Below, piece after piece: positions 1 through 8,150 of a DNA stretch of 34,360 nt. A program made the translations under genes and the position numbers. The notes beneath the pieces are model-generated. The model saw nothing but the letters and a program-made list of their open reading frames with translations, was not told the DNA's origin and did not search any database. Origin of the DNA: Terriglobia bacterium (GTDB lineage: Bacteria > Acidobacteriota > Terriglobia > Terriglobales > Acidobacteriaceae); contig JAJPJZ010000323.1 of assembly GCA_021323935.1 (NCBI GenBank), positions 1 through 34,360 of the forward strand. Direction: 5' to 3'. Each line of letters starts with the position of its first letter. The stretch's first letter is position 1.

Positions 1-1194
1 ATCGATCGGGTCCTTATTCCATATCTTGGCTATCTGCGCGATGGTCTTACCCTGCACCGGCAGCAGCTTGGGATTCTCGACAGCGCCTACCAGGATCGAC
101 TCCGGCCCGGTCACCTCCTGCCACTCGTTCTCCCAGTTGCCGTTGGGATCGAGCATGTCTTTCTTCATGCGGGCGCGCTGTACCGGATCGCGCAGGCGCT
201 CGATCAGTTTGGCGTCACCGCCATCGTGCGCCCACGGCGGAATAAACGCTGACATGCTGTTGAACCATGCGGTGTAGGCGTAGGTATCGGCCGTGACCTC
301 AACTCCGGAGGCGCGGGCGGCGTTGACGCGGGCAACAATCTCGGGCATGCGGCCCCAGTTCTTTTTGCCTGCCGCCTTGATGTGCCAGATTTCAACCGGG
401 ATTTGGGCTTCGCGGCCGATGCGCACGGCTTCATCGATGGCTTCGAGCACGTGGTCGCCTTCATTGCGCATGTGGCTGGCGTAGATGCCGCCAAACTTTG
501 ACGCCTCAGCCGCCAGCGCCATGAGTTCTTCAGTCTTGGCGTAGGGCGCAGGAGCGTATTGCAGCGAGGTGGAGACGCCCATCGCGCCCTGCTGCATGGC
601 GGTGCGCACCAGCCCGCGCATCTGGTCGAGTTCGGCTGGCGTTGGCGCGCGATCGTCATCGCCGATCACCATGCGGCGCACCTGGGTGGCGCCGATGTAG
701 GTCCCCAGGTTGATGCCTATGCCTTGTTTTTCAAGGCGCGAGAAGTATCCGGCGAGGTCGCGCCAATCGGGCGTGAGTTGCAGGTGCTGATATTCCAGGC
801 TTTCGGCCGCGATGATGCGATCGTTCAGCGGAGCCACCGAGCCGCCTTCGCCGGTGATCTCCGTGGTGATGCCCTGGAAGATTTTTGAGGGCAAATGCGG
901 GTTCACCAGGATGGTGAGCTCCGATTGCCCGAGCATGTCAATGAACCCGGGCGCAACCACCATGCCGCGCGCGTCGATGGTCTGTTTCGCCGTGGCGCCC
1001 GCGAGCTTGCCGATGGCGGCGATGTGGCCATCGCGAATGCCGATATCGGCGGCATACCACGGCGAGCCGGTGCCGTCGATGATGTGGCCGTTCGTGATCA
1101 GAACGTCGAATTGCGGCGCAGATTGAGCCGGCAGTCCGGCGCTTGCGAAGGCCAGGAGTGCAACCGCACAGAGGCGTAAAAGAAGATTGCGCAT
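1..1194 (-). CDS. N-acyl-D-amino-acid deacylase / D-aminoacylase family amidohydrolase (C-terminus runs off the window)
   Basis: Hand translation from the ATG at 1194 (minus): MRNLLLRLCAVALLAFASAGLPAQSAPQFDVLITNGHIIDGTGSPWYAADIGIRDGHIAAIG...VVAPGFIDMLGQSEL...SLQYAPAPYAKTEELMALAAEASKFGGIYASHMRNEGDHVLEAIDEAVRIG. Signal peptide, amidohydrolase N-terminus and D-aminoacylase-like motifs; open frame to base 1. Confidence 0.88.
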   Translation of the reverse strand, partial: MRNLLLRLCAVALLAFASAGLPAQSAPQFDVLITNGHIIDGTGSPWYAADIGIRDGHIAAIGKLAGATAKQTIDARGMVVAPGFIDMLGQSELTILVNPHLPSKIFQGITTEITGEGGSVAPLNDRIIAAESLEYQHLQLTPDWRDLAGYFSRLEKQGIGINLGTYIGATQVRRMVIGDDDRAPTPAELDQMRGLVRTAMQQGAMGVSTSLQYAPAPYAKTEELMALAAEASKFGGIYASHMRNEGDHVLEAIDEAVRIGREAQIPVEIWHIKAAGKKNWGRMPEIVARVNAARASGVEVTADTYAYTAWFNSMSAFIPPWAHDGGDAKLIERLRDPVQRARMKKDMLDPNGNWENEWQEVTGPESILVGAVENPKLLPVQGKTIAQIAKIWNKDPID

Positions 1195-1202
1195 CCCTGG
1201 AA

Positions 1203-1237
1203 GTTAAAAGCTAAACGTCAAAAGTTAAAGGCAAAAA
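1203..1237. repeat. Degenerate heptameric tandem repeat, 5 units (minus-strand consensus NTTTNRC)
   Basis: GTTAAAA-GCTAAAC-GTCAAAA-GTTAAAG-GCAAAAA on + strand, exact 7-nt period. Confidence 0.7.
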
Positions 1238-1339
1238 TCGGGCGGTCATCCGGAGTACCGGCGCGCGGCTTGAATGGTGGCGCGGGCTTAACGTCGAGAC
1301 ACGCGATCGCGCTCAGGTTCATTGCTCTGGGTTAGCTTC

Positions 1340-2584
1340 TCATCGCGTGGCCCATACCCACAGTGTACCGAGTGCCACCGTCAGCAACGTAACCGGCACT
1401 CCGACTCGCGAATATTCGCGGAACCCGATATGAACGTCAGCCCTGGCCCGCTCCACCACGATGATGTTGGCGACCGACCCGGTGATGGTCAGGTTGCCGG
1501 CGAGCGTGGAGGCCATGGCCAGCAGCAGCCACGCGGCGCGCGAGTTGGGAAATTGCGGGACCAGAGACTTCAGCAGCATGACGGCCGGCACGTTGCTGAC
1601 CAGGTTTGAAAGCGCGACCACGACGGCGCTGAACGGTGCGGCGCGGTGCAAGTTGAGGAACTGGAAGGCGCTGAGCAGCCTCGCTACCAGGCCTGAAGCT
1701 TCGGCGCCGCGGACAATCACAAAAAGTCCCACAAAGAACACCAGCAGCCCCCAATCCACCTGGTCATACATCTCGCGGGGATTGCGGGCATGCACTACCA
1801 GCAGCGCCGCCGCACCGAGCGCCGCCATCATGGCGGGCGGAATGCCGAGCAAGAACCCGGCCAGCACGGCTGCCATCACCGCGAGCGGTTTCACGAACTG
1901 TAGTCGTTCGTGCGCTGGCGCTCGTCCTGCCTGTTGCGGGGCCTGGCATTCAAGAGCCTGCAGCCTGCCGCGCCACAGCCACCACAGCACGAGCCAATCC
2001 ACCAGCAGGCCAGCCACCGCCACAGGAGCAAGATGAGCCAGGAAGCTGCGATACGAAATGCCGGAATAAGAGCCGATCAGCATGTTCTGCGGATTGCCGG
2101 TGATCGTAGCCACGCTGCCGATATTGCTGGCGGTTGCCAATGCGAGCAGGTGCGGCACCGGATTCATGCTCATGCGATTTGCAATCAGGATGACGAACGG
2201 CGCCAGCACCAGGCACACAATATCGTTTACAAAAAATGCCGAAAGAACGCCGGAAGTGAAGATGATGGCGGGCAGCAGATGCGCAGGTTCGAGCCGCGAA
2301 ACCAGGCGCTCGGCGACGAAATCAAAGAACCCGCCCAGCCGCAGCGTCGCCACCATCAGCATCATGGCGAACAGCAGGACAATGGTTGCGAAATCGACTG
2401 AACCGATCGCGTTCGGAGGGCTGACCACCTTGATCGCGACCATCAGGACAGCGCCGACGATGGCGGCGCCGGGGCGATCGATTTTCAGGCCGGGGAACTT
2501 GCCGATTGCAAAGACCAGGTAGCTGCAGGCGAAGACGGTCCAGGCGGCGATGACTTGAGCTTCGGACAATCGATCAGAAAACAC
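1340..2584 (-). CDS. SLC13 / ArsB-NhaD family anion transporter (ion transporter superfamily permease)
   Basis: 414-aa multi-TM ORF with SGVLSAFFVNDIVCLVLAPFV and ATASNIGSVATITGNPQNMLIGSYSGI, typical of the ArsB/NhaD/CitT superfamily. GTG start at 2584; the true start is uncertain. Confidence 0.85.
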   Translation of the reverse strand: MFSDRLSEAQVIAAWTVFACSYLVFAIGKFPGLKIDRPGAAIVGAVLMVAIKVVSPPNAIGSVDFATIVLLFAMMLMVATLRLGGFFDFVAERLVSRLEPAHLLPAIIFTSGVLSAFFVNDIVCLVLAPFVILIANRMSMNPVPHLLALATASNIGSVATITGNPQNMLIGSYSGISYRSFLAHLAPVAVAGLLVDWLVLWWLWRGRLQALECQAPQQAGRAPAHERLQFVKPLAVMAAVLAGFLLGIPPAMMAALGAAALLVVHARNPREMYDQVDWGLLVFFVGLFVIVRGAEASGLVARLLSAFQFLNLHRAAPFSAVVVALSNLVSNVPAVMLLKSLVPQFPNSRAAWLLLAMASTLAGNLTITGSVANIIVVERARADVHIGFREYSRVGVPVTLLTVALGTLWVWATR

Positions 2585-2604
2585 GAAGCCGACCCGCGGG
2601 AGCC

Positions 2605-2765
2605 GTGAGGCGGGCCGTCACTGAACCTTGTCTCAAGACAAGGTGGGAAGCCTGCGAGACCCTTTAGGCATCTCCGCGTGGCGGAGCACTGCACACCAGG
2701 TCGTAATCGACTCAGCCCCCCGTTCAGTTTGAATGTTGGTTCAAATGACGGTAACCACCCGCACC
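2605..2765 (-). ncRNA. ssrS: 6S RNA (boundaries approximate)
   Basis: Non-coding gap directly downstream of zapA on the same strand (same synteny as E. coli zapA-ssrS). Minus strand contains CTGAGTCGAT (E. coli 6S: CTGAGCCGAT) and CCCACCTTGTCTTGAGACAAGGTTCAGTGACGG, like the 6S 3' arm CACCTTGAACCAAGGGTTCA. CCGTCA-TT-TGAACC (2738-2751) pairs with GGTTCA-G-TGACGG (2615-2627), and GCGGG pairs with CCCGC further out. Confidence 0.82.
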
Positions 2766-2856
2766 AACTTAGCAGGCCGGCTTTCCCCATGATGCTAAGG
2801 AAAACGCGCAACCGAGCGCAAGAGTACTACGGTAAAAATTTGTGCTTAGGCCGCCG

Positions 2857-3156
2857 TCAGCCGGCGATCCGGGCAGGCTCAAGCACCGCATCAAGCGCGC
2901 CGGCGAGCGACCCGGCCCGCGACCGATAGTCGGAGACCGCCGACTCCTCTTTGCGCTTCAGGATGTGCAGCTCATCGGCGATGTTGATTGCCGCAAGCAC
3001 CGCCAGTCGGACCGAATCCACGGTCGTGGTCTGCTGTGCGATGGCCCGAATCTTGGCATCGACGTATTCGGCCAGACGGGTAATGTATTCGGCGTCAGTG
3101 CCGCGAAGATGGTAAGACTGATCGAAAATTTCAACGCGCACGCTTTGCTGATTCAT
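2857..3156 (-). CDS. zapA: Cell division protein ZapA
   Basis: MNQQSVRVEIFDQSYHLRGTDAEYITRLAEYVDAKIRAIAQQTTTVDSVRLAVLAAINIADELHILK is a typical ZapA N-domain. Start reassigned from 3195 to the internal Met. Confidence 0.9.
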   Translation of the reverse strand: MNQQSVRVEIFDQSYHLRGTDAEYITRLAEYVDAKIRAIAQQTTTVDSVRLAVLAAINIADELHILKRKEESAVSDYRSRAGSLAGALDAVLEPARIAG

Positions 3157-3285
3157 GTCCCTTGAACGCTCCCTCGGCGGCTGAAGTGCTTGCATCGGCT
3201 GATTCGCGCGCCCTGTTCACCAGGCCTGCAGGACCCGTGAACCCGGCTGAAGCGCGCATCTTCACCATTCGTCGAAGCGGCGTTC

Positions 3286-3576
3286 TTACTGTACTGCGGA
3301 TTCTTCGGCAACGAGAGCATCAATCTGCTTCAAGACCTTTTCTACTCTGGTTCGCACTTCTTCGCGTTCGCGGCGCAGGCGCGAGAGCTCGGCGCGGGTC
3401 GAAGAGAACTCTTCCTCGCGCGCGGCCAGTTCCGCGCGCAGCCGCGCAGCCTCACGTTCGGCGCGGCTACGCTCTTCGCGAGCGGTCTTCAGCATCTCAA
3501 TGGTGCGATACACCTTTTCTTCAAGCGCATGGAATTCGTCGGCAGAAACCGGGGCTAAAACAGCAACGGTGGACAT
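3286..3576 (-). CDS. Small coiled-coil protein, ZapB-like
   Basis: 96 aa, nearly all predicted coiled coil (EEKVYRTIEMLKTAREERSRAEREAARLRAELAAREEEFSSTRAELSRLRREREEVRTRVEKVLKQIDAL), immediately upstream of zapA. Confidence 0.7.
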   Translation of the reverse strand: MSTVAVLAPVSADEFHALEEKVYRTIEMLKTAREERSRAEREAARLRAELAAREEEFSSTRAELSRLRREREEVRTRVEKVLKQIDALVAEESAVQ

Positions 3577-3662
3577 ACCGCGAGTATAAGGGCAGTCAGG
3601 CCCGGCCAGAGTTGTGGAAATTGGTGCAGACCTGCGCCCGCGGGGGTGGGCAGCGGGCGGCG

Positions 3663-5276
3663 CTATTCTTCCGCCGACTGCACCAGGGGGAGCAGGACGT
3701 GGGCCTCGCAGCCGTGCGCGTCGCTGCGGTTGCGCAGAAAGACCGTGCCGCCATGGGCTTCGGCAATCTGGCGGCTGAGCGCCAGGCCGATGCCGGAGCC
3801 GCCCGGCTTGGTGGTGAAAAAAGGCACAAACAGGTTGCTGGGATTGGCCACGCCGGGGCCGTCATCCTGCACGATGATCTCGACCGAAGTGCCTGATTTC
3901 TCCCACGACACGCGCACGCCCGGCGCCGGGCTCGACTTGGCCTCTGTGCCTTCCGTGCCGGCGGCAACGCCAGCGGAGGCGGTGCTCGCCTGCGCGCCGG
4001 CGCTTGCCGCCACCTGCGGAGACGGCGCGTGAGCCCTGCTGCCGGCCGCGCCTTGAGCCGGGATGATCGGAGTGCGCGGCAAGCCGGTGTTGGCGGCCGC
4101 CTCAAGTGAGGCATCTACCGCATTCCTGATCAAATTAATCAGCACCTGCTCGAGCTGGTCAGGGTCGGCTTCAATCGTGACCTCAGGGCCCGGAACCAGC
4201 CTGACGGGCAGGCGTTGCTCAAGGCCGGCGATGCGCCTGATCAACGGCGCAAGCGGCACCTTAAGCGGCTGCGGCTGTGGTAATCGCGTGAGGCGAGCAT
4301 AGTCGCGCATGAACCGGCTGAGCGCTTCCGAGCGTTCGGCAATCACGCGCAGGCCGCGCCGTACATCGTCTTCCCAATCGCTCGGGCGTGGCTGGCGCTT
4401 CAGGATCATCTCAAGCGAATCGGCAATGGAGCGGATGGGCGCCAGCGAATTATTCAATTCGTGGCCCAGCACGCGCACCAGGCGCTGCCATGCCTGGCGT
4501 TCCTCCTCGCGCAGGGCGCGGCTCAGGTCGGCCATCACGACAAGCTGGTGCGGAATGCCTCCCTGGCGGAAGGTACTGCGCCGCATGCCCCACCGCCCGG
4601 AGCCGCCGGGAAAGGCCTTTTCGATGGTCTGTGCTCCCGGCCCGTCCAGCGCCTCGGCGAGGCCGAGTTCTTCGGCGCTCGACCCGATCAGCCGTTCGGC
4701 GTGGCGCGCCATCAGGCGCTCGCCTGCGCGGTTCACCACGCGCAGCCGGTGGTCAGAATCGAAGGCAAAGATCGCAACATCGATTTCTGACATCACCTTG
4801 TTCAGCAGGGCATTGGCCTCAAGCGCACCCAGCTTTTCCTCGCGCATGGCTTCGGTGAGCGCGTTGATTTCAAACATCAGCATGCTGAGCGCGTCGAACT
4901 GGCCGGCGGAGCGCGCGCGCATGGAAAAGTCACCTTCGCGAATGGCGGCGTGCATGTTCGAGAGGGTTTGGAGCGGCCGTACCACGATGCCCCGCACGGC
5001 AAAGCCGCAGCTCAGCCACGCCACCAGCATGAAGGCGGTGCCGGTCCACTGAGTGCGGGCGGAATACTCGCCCGTCCAAAGCATGATGAGCGCAATCGCC
5101 AGCGCCACCAGGCCGCCGGCCAGCGACATCAGCAATACGCTGTTTTCATGGACGATGCGGCGCTGCTTTTTGCCAGAGGCGCGAAGCTGGGAATAAGGCC
5201 GGCTGCCGCCCACAGGCCGCGAAAGGGGGTTAAACGCTGGGCGCGGCGGAGGCTCGGTTGGAATGGGGTTTGGCAT
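3663..5276 (-). CDS. NtrY-like sensor histidine kinase (2 TM, HAMP, PAS, HisKA, HATPase)
   Basis: 537 aa; H-box GHELNNSLAPIRSIADSLE, N-box QVLINLIRNAVDAS, G1 DDGPGV, F-box FVPFFTTK, G2 GSGIGLALSRQI. Confidence 0.92.
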   Translation of the reverse strand: MPNPIPTEPPPRPAFNPLSRPVGGSRPYSQLRASGKKQRRIVHENSVLLMSLAGGLVALAIALIMLWTGEYSARTQWTGTAFMLVAWLSCGFAVRGIVVRPLQTLSNMHAAIREGDFSMRARSAGQFDALSMLMFEINALTEAMREEKLGALEANALLNKVMSEIDVAIFAFDSDHRLRVVNRAGERLMARHAERLIGSSAEELGLAEALDGPGAQTIEKAFPGGSGRWGMRRSTFRQGGIPHQLVVMADLSRALREEERQAWQRLVRVLGHELNNSLAPIRSIADSLEMILKRQPRPSDWEDDVRRGLRVIAERSEALSRFMRDYARLTRLPQPQPLKVPLAPLIRRIAGLEQRLPVRLVPGPEVTIEADPDQLEQVLINLIRNAVDASLEAAANTGLPRTPIIPAQGAAGSRAHAPSPQVAASAGAQASTASAGVAAGTEGTEAKSSPAPGVRVSWEKSGTSVEIIVQDDGPGVANPSNLFVPFFTTKPGGSGIGLALSRQIAEAHGGTVFLRNRSDAHGCEAHVLLPLVQSAEE

Positions 5277-6625
5277 CAGGCGGCAATGGAAGCGACATGC
5301 GTCCGCCGCTTATAGACGAAGAACACTGGCACTCCGGTAGCGATCAGGCCCAGGGCGGCCAGCGAAGGCCCCGGCCGGGTGACGATCATGTTGAGCAAGA
5401 ACCAGCCCGCCACTACAAGGAACAGCACGGGAGAAATGGGATAGCCCATCATGCGGTATGGACGCGGCAGGTCAGGGCGGCTGCGGCGCAGCGCAATCAC
5501 GCCCGCAACCATAACGGCGTAGGACAGCCACATGGCAAACATGGCGTAGTCCATCAACGCTTCCGTTCCGCCGGTGAGCAGGAGAAGGGCTGACCAGGCG
5601 CCCTGGGCAAGAATGGCAAACCCTGGCGTCTGGTAGCGAGGGTGAACTTCGCCGAACTTGCGAAGGAACAAGCCGTCGCGCGCCTGCGCAAAATAAACCC
5701 GCGGGCTAGTGAGGAAGCAGCCGTTCATCGTGCCGATAATCGAAAGCAGAATGATCACGGCAACCACGCTGCCGCCGGAGGTGCCGAGCACGCGCTCGGT
5801 GGCGTCGGCCCCTACGTGGAGGCTGGCTGCAATTTCGGGGATCGAGAGCACGCGCATGTAGGCCAGGTTGGCCAGCAGGTAGATGGCAATAACGATTGCC
5901 GTGCCGAGCGCGAGCGCCACCGGAATGTTCCGGTCGGGATTGCGGATCTCGCCGGCCACAAAGCTGATCTGCACCCAGCCATCAAATGCCAGCAGGCAGG
6001 CGATCAGCGCGACGCCCACGCTGCTGAGCGCCACTGGGCCTGCAACAGGATTGGCCGGGTGCGGCGCTCTGCCCGAAAGCAAAAAGGCGCTGGCGATGAT
6101 GATCGCGAGCCCCAGGACCTTGGCCGAAGTAAACACCTTCTGCACCACCGCGCCCAACGTTACGCCGCGATAGTTGATCAGGGTGAAGGCCGCGATGCTG
6201 ATCACCGCAACCAGCCTGGCCGCGAGCGGCGAGAGCGGAAGGAAGTACGAGCCGAATACCGCCAGCATCAAGCCCAGCCACGCGACCTGCGCGGTGCGCG
6301 CCACGGTGAACATCGACCATCCACAAAGAAAGCCGACCAGCGGCCCCCACGCCTCGCGCAAATAAACGTACTGGCCGCCCGTCACCGGCAGCATGGCGCC
6401 CAGTTCGGCACAGGCCAGCGCGCCCAAGAATGACACGACGCCGGCAAACACCCACACGGCCAGGATCCACAAAGACGAGTGCAGCTCATGAGCCACGTTG
6501 CTGGGCACCAGGAAGATGCCGGCGCCGATCACGACGCCAACCACAACCGAGAGCGCGTCGAGCAAGCCGAGGCGGCGCGGAAGGTCTGCAGGCGAGCTGC
6601 GAGCAGCGTCGGAGGTTGCATTCAT
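5276..6625 (-). CDS. APC superfamily amino acid permease
   Basis: GLLDALSVVVGVVIGAGIFLVPSNVA...CAELGAMLPVTGGQYVYLREAWGPLVGFLCGW is typical APC family. Start MNATSDAARSS; the stop codon shares one base with the HK start (TGATG). Confidence 0.9.
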   Translation of the reverse strand: MNATSDAARSSPADLPRRLGLLDALSVVVGVVIGAGIFLVPSNVAHELHSSLWILAVWVFAGVVSFLGALACAELGAMLPVTGGQYVYLREAWGPLVGFLCGWSMFTVARTAQVAWLGLMLAVFGSYFLPLSPLAARLVAVISIAAFTLINYRGVTLGAVVQKVFTSAKVLGLAIIIASAFLLSGRAPHPANPVAGPVALSSVGVALIACLLAFDGWVQISFVAGEIRNPDRNIPVALALGTAIVIAIYLLANLAYMRVLSIPEIAASLHVGADATERVLGTSGGSVVAVIILLSIIGTMNGCFLTSPRVYFAQARDGLFLRKFGEVHPRYQTPGFAILAQGAWSALLLLTGGTEALMDYAMFAMWLSYAVMVAGVIALRRSRPDLPRPYRMMGYPISPVLFLVVAGWFLLNMIVTRPGPSLAALGLIATGVPVFFVYKRRTHVASIAA

Positions 6626-6731
6626 GAGCTTTGGCCTAGCGTATCGCGGGTTCGCCGAAAAGCATAACCCCAAACCGCCAACCCGCCGCAGAACGAGGGA
6701 GGGCGAGCTTCCCGCAGCGCCGAGCCAGAAG

Positions 6732-8138
6732 CTATGACAGCCCGTATTTCTGCAGCCGCCGGTACAGAGCGCTGCGGCTCAGCCCCAGGGCGTCGGCCGC
6801 CTGGCTGATGTTGCCGTTGTAGCGCGCCAGCGCCTTCTTGATGAGGAAAGCCTCCACGTCTTCCAGGCTCATTTCTTCAAGGCGCTGGCCGGGGTCGCGC
6901 GTGCGCAGAGCCAGGTCGCCCGGGCGAATGAGCGTGCCCTGGGCCATCAGCACGGCGCGCTCGATGGCGTGGTCAAGTTCGCGCACGTTGCCGGGCCATG
7001 AGTGGTCAAGCAGCGCCTGCATGGTCGCAGGTTCAAAACTCGCAATGGGTTTGCGATAGCGCTGCGCGTACTGGCGCAGAAAGTGATTGGCCAGCAGGCC
7101 AATATCTTCGCGGCGCTCGCGCAGCGGCGGCAGATGAATTTCAACCGTGTTCAGGCGGAACAGCAGGTCTTCGCGAAACCTGCCCGCCGCCACTTCCTGC
7201 GGAAGATTGGCGCTGGTGGCGGAGAGCAGGCGAACGTCAACCCGCTGCGTGCGCGAGGAGCCCACGCGCTGCAGTTCGCCGGTTTCAAGCACGCGCAGCA
7301 GCTTGGCCTGCTGTGAAAGCGGCACGTTGGCAATTTCATCGAGGAACAGGGTTCCGCCCTGCGCCAGTTCAAACCGGCCTACCCGATCGGTTTTGGCGTC
7401 AGTAAACGCGCCTTTCACATGGCCGAACAGCTCTGACTCAAACAACCCTTCCGGCAGGCCGCCGGTGTTCACCGTGACCATGGGGCGCGAGTTTCGCGAG
7501 GAAAGCGCGTGCAGGGTTTGCGCAACCACTTCCTTGCCGGTGCCATGTTCGCCGGTGATCAGCACGTTGGCGTCCGACGGGCCAACGCGCGCGATGATTT
7601 GCAGCACCGGCTGCATGGCGGCCGATTCAGCAATGAACGTGACTTTGCCGTGCGCCCGCAGCAGGCGATTTTCAGCTTCCAGCCGCTGCGTCTGGCGGAG
7701 CGCTCGGCTCAGCTCAATTTGCGTCCGCACGATGGCGAGCAGGCGCTGGTTCTCCCATGGCTTCTGGATGAAATCACGCGCGCCTCGCCGCATGGCTTTC
7801 ACGGCCAACTCGACCGTGCCCCACGCCGTCATCACGACGATGGGCAGGCCGGGATCTACCGCCTGCAGTTGGCCGATCAGGTCGATGCCTTCCTGACCGC
7901 TGGTCGTGTCGCGGGTATAGTTCAGGTCAACCAGGGCGAGATCGAACTCCTGGCTTTCAACCGCGGCCAGCACCGCCTGCGGGTTCGAAGCTGACTCAAT
8001 GCGATAGCCCTCGGCCTTGAACAGCAGGCGCAGCGCCTCACGCACGTCAGGCTGGTCATCGGCGATCAGAACGCGCGGAGCAGCTTCCACCGCAGTGGCC
8101 GGGGCTGATTCGAGTTGTGAAATGGCGCTCATAGGCAA
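6732..8138 (-). CDS. NtrC-family sigma-54-dependent response regulator (REC-AAA+-HTH_8)
   Basis: REC domain (RVLIADDQPDVREALRLLF), Walker A-like GEHGTGKE, GAFTDA loop, GGTLFLDEIANVP, Fis-type HTH AADALGLSRSALYRRLQKYGLS. Met3 (8132) is an alternative start. Confidence 0.95.
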   Translation of the reverse strand: MPMSAISQLESAPATAVEAAPRVLIADDQPDVREALRLLFKAEGYRIESASNPQAVLAAVESQEFDLALVDLNYTRDTTSGQEGIDLIGQLQAVDPGLPIVVMTAWGTVELAVKAMRRGARDFIQKPWENQRLLAIVRTQIELSRALRQTQRLEAENRLLRAHGKVTFIAESAAMQPVLQIIARVGPSDANVLITGEHGTGKEVVAQTLHALSSRNSRPMVTVNTGGLPEGLFESELFGHVKGAFTDAKTDRVGRFELAQGGTLFLDEIANVPLSQQAKLLRVLETGELQRVGSSRTQRVDVRLLSATSANLPQEVAAGRFREDLLFRLNTVEIHLPPLRERREDIGLLANHFLRQYAQRYRKPIASFEPATMQALLDHSWPGNVRELDHAIERAVLMAQGTLIRPGDLALRTRDPGQRLEEMSLEDVEAFLIKKALARYNGNISQAADALGLSRSALYRRLQKYGLS

Positions 8139-8150
8139 GTTGGGTGTCGC

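Noticed and set aside
2485-2811. 108-aa minus-strand ORF across the zapA downstream gap
   Set aside because: Covers the 6S RNA candidate; no protein-like features, better explained as structured RNA.
3162-3896. 244-aa plus-strand ORF
   Set aside because: Overlaps the ZapB-like gene and the histidine kinase 3' end on the opposite strand; no motifs.
5642-6433. 263-aa plus-strand ORF
   Set aside because: Antisense to the APC permease; biased His/Arg/Gln composition typical of the complement of TM segments.
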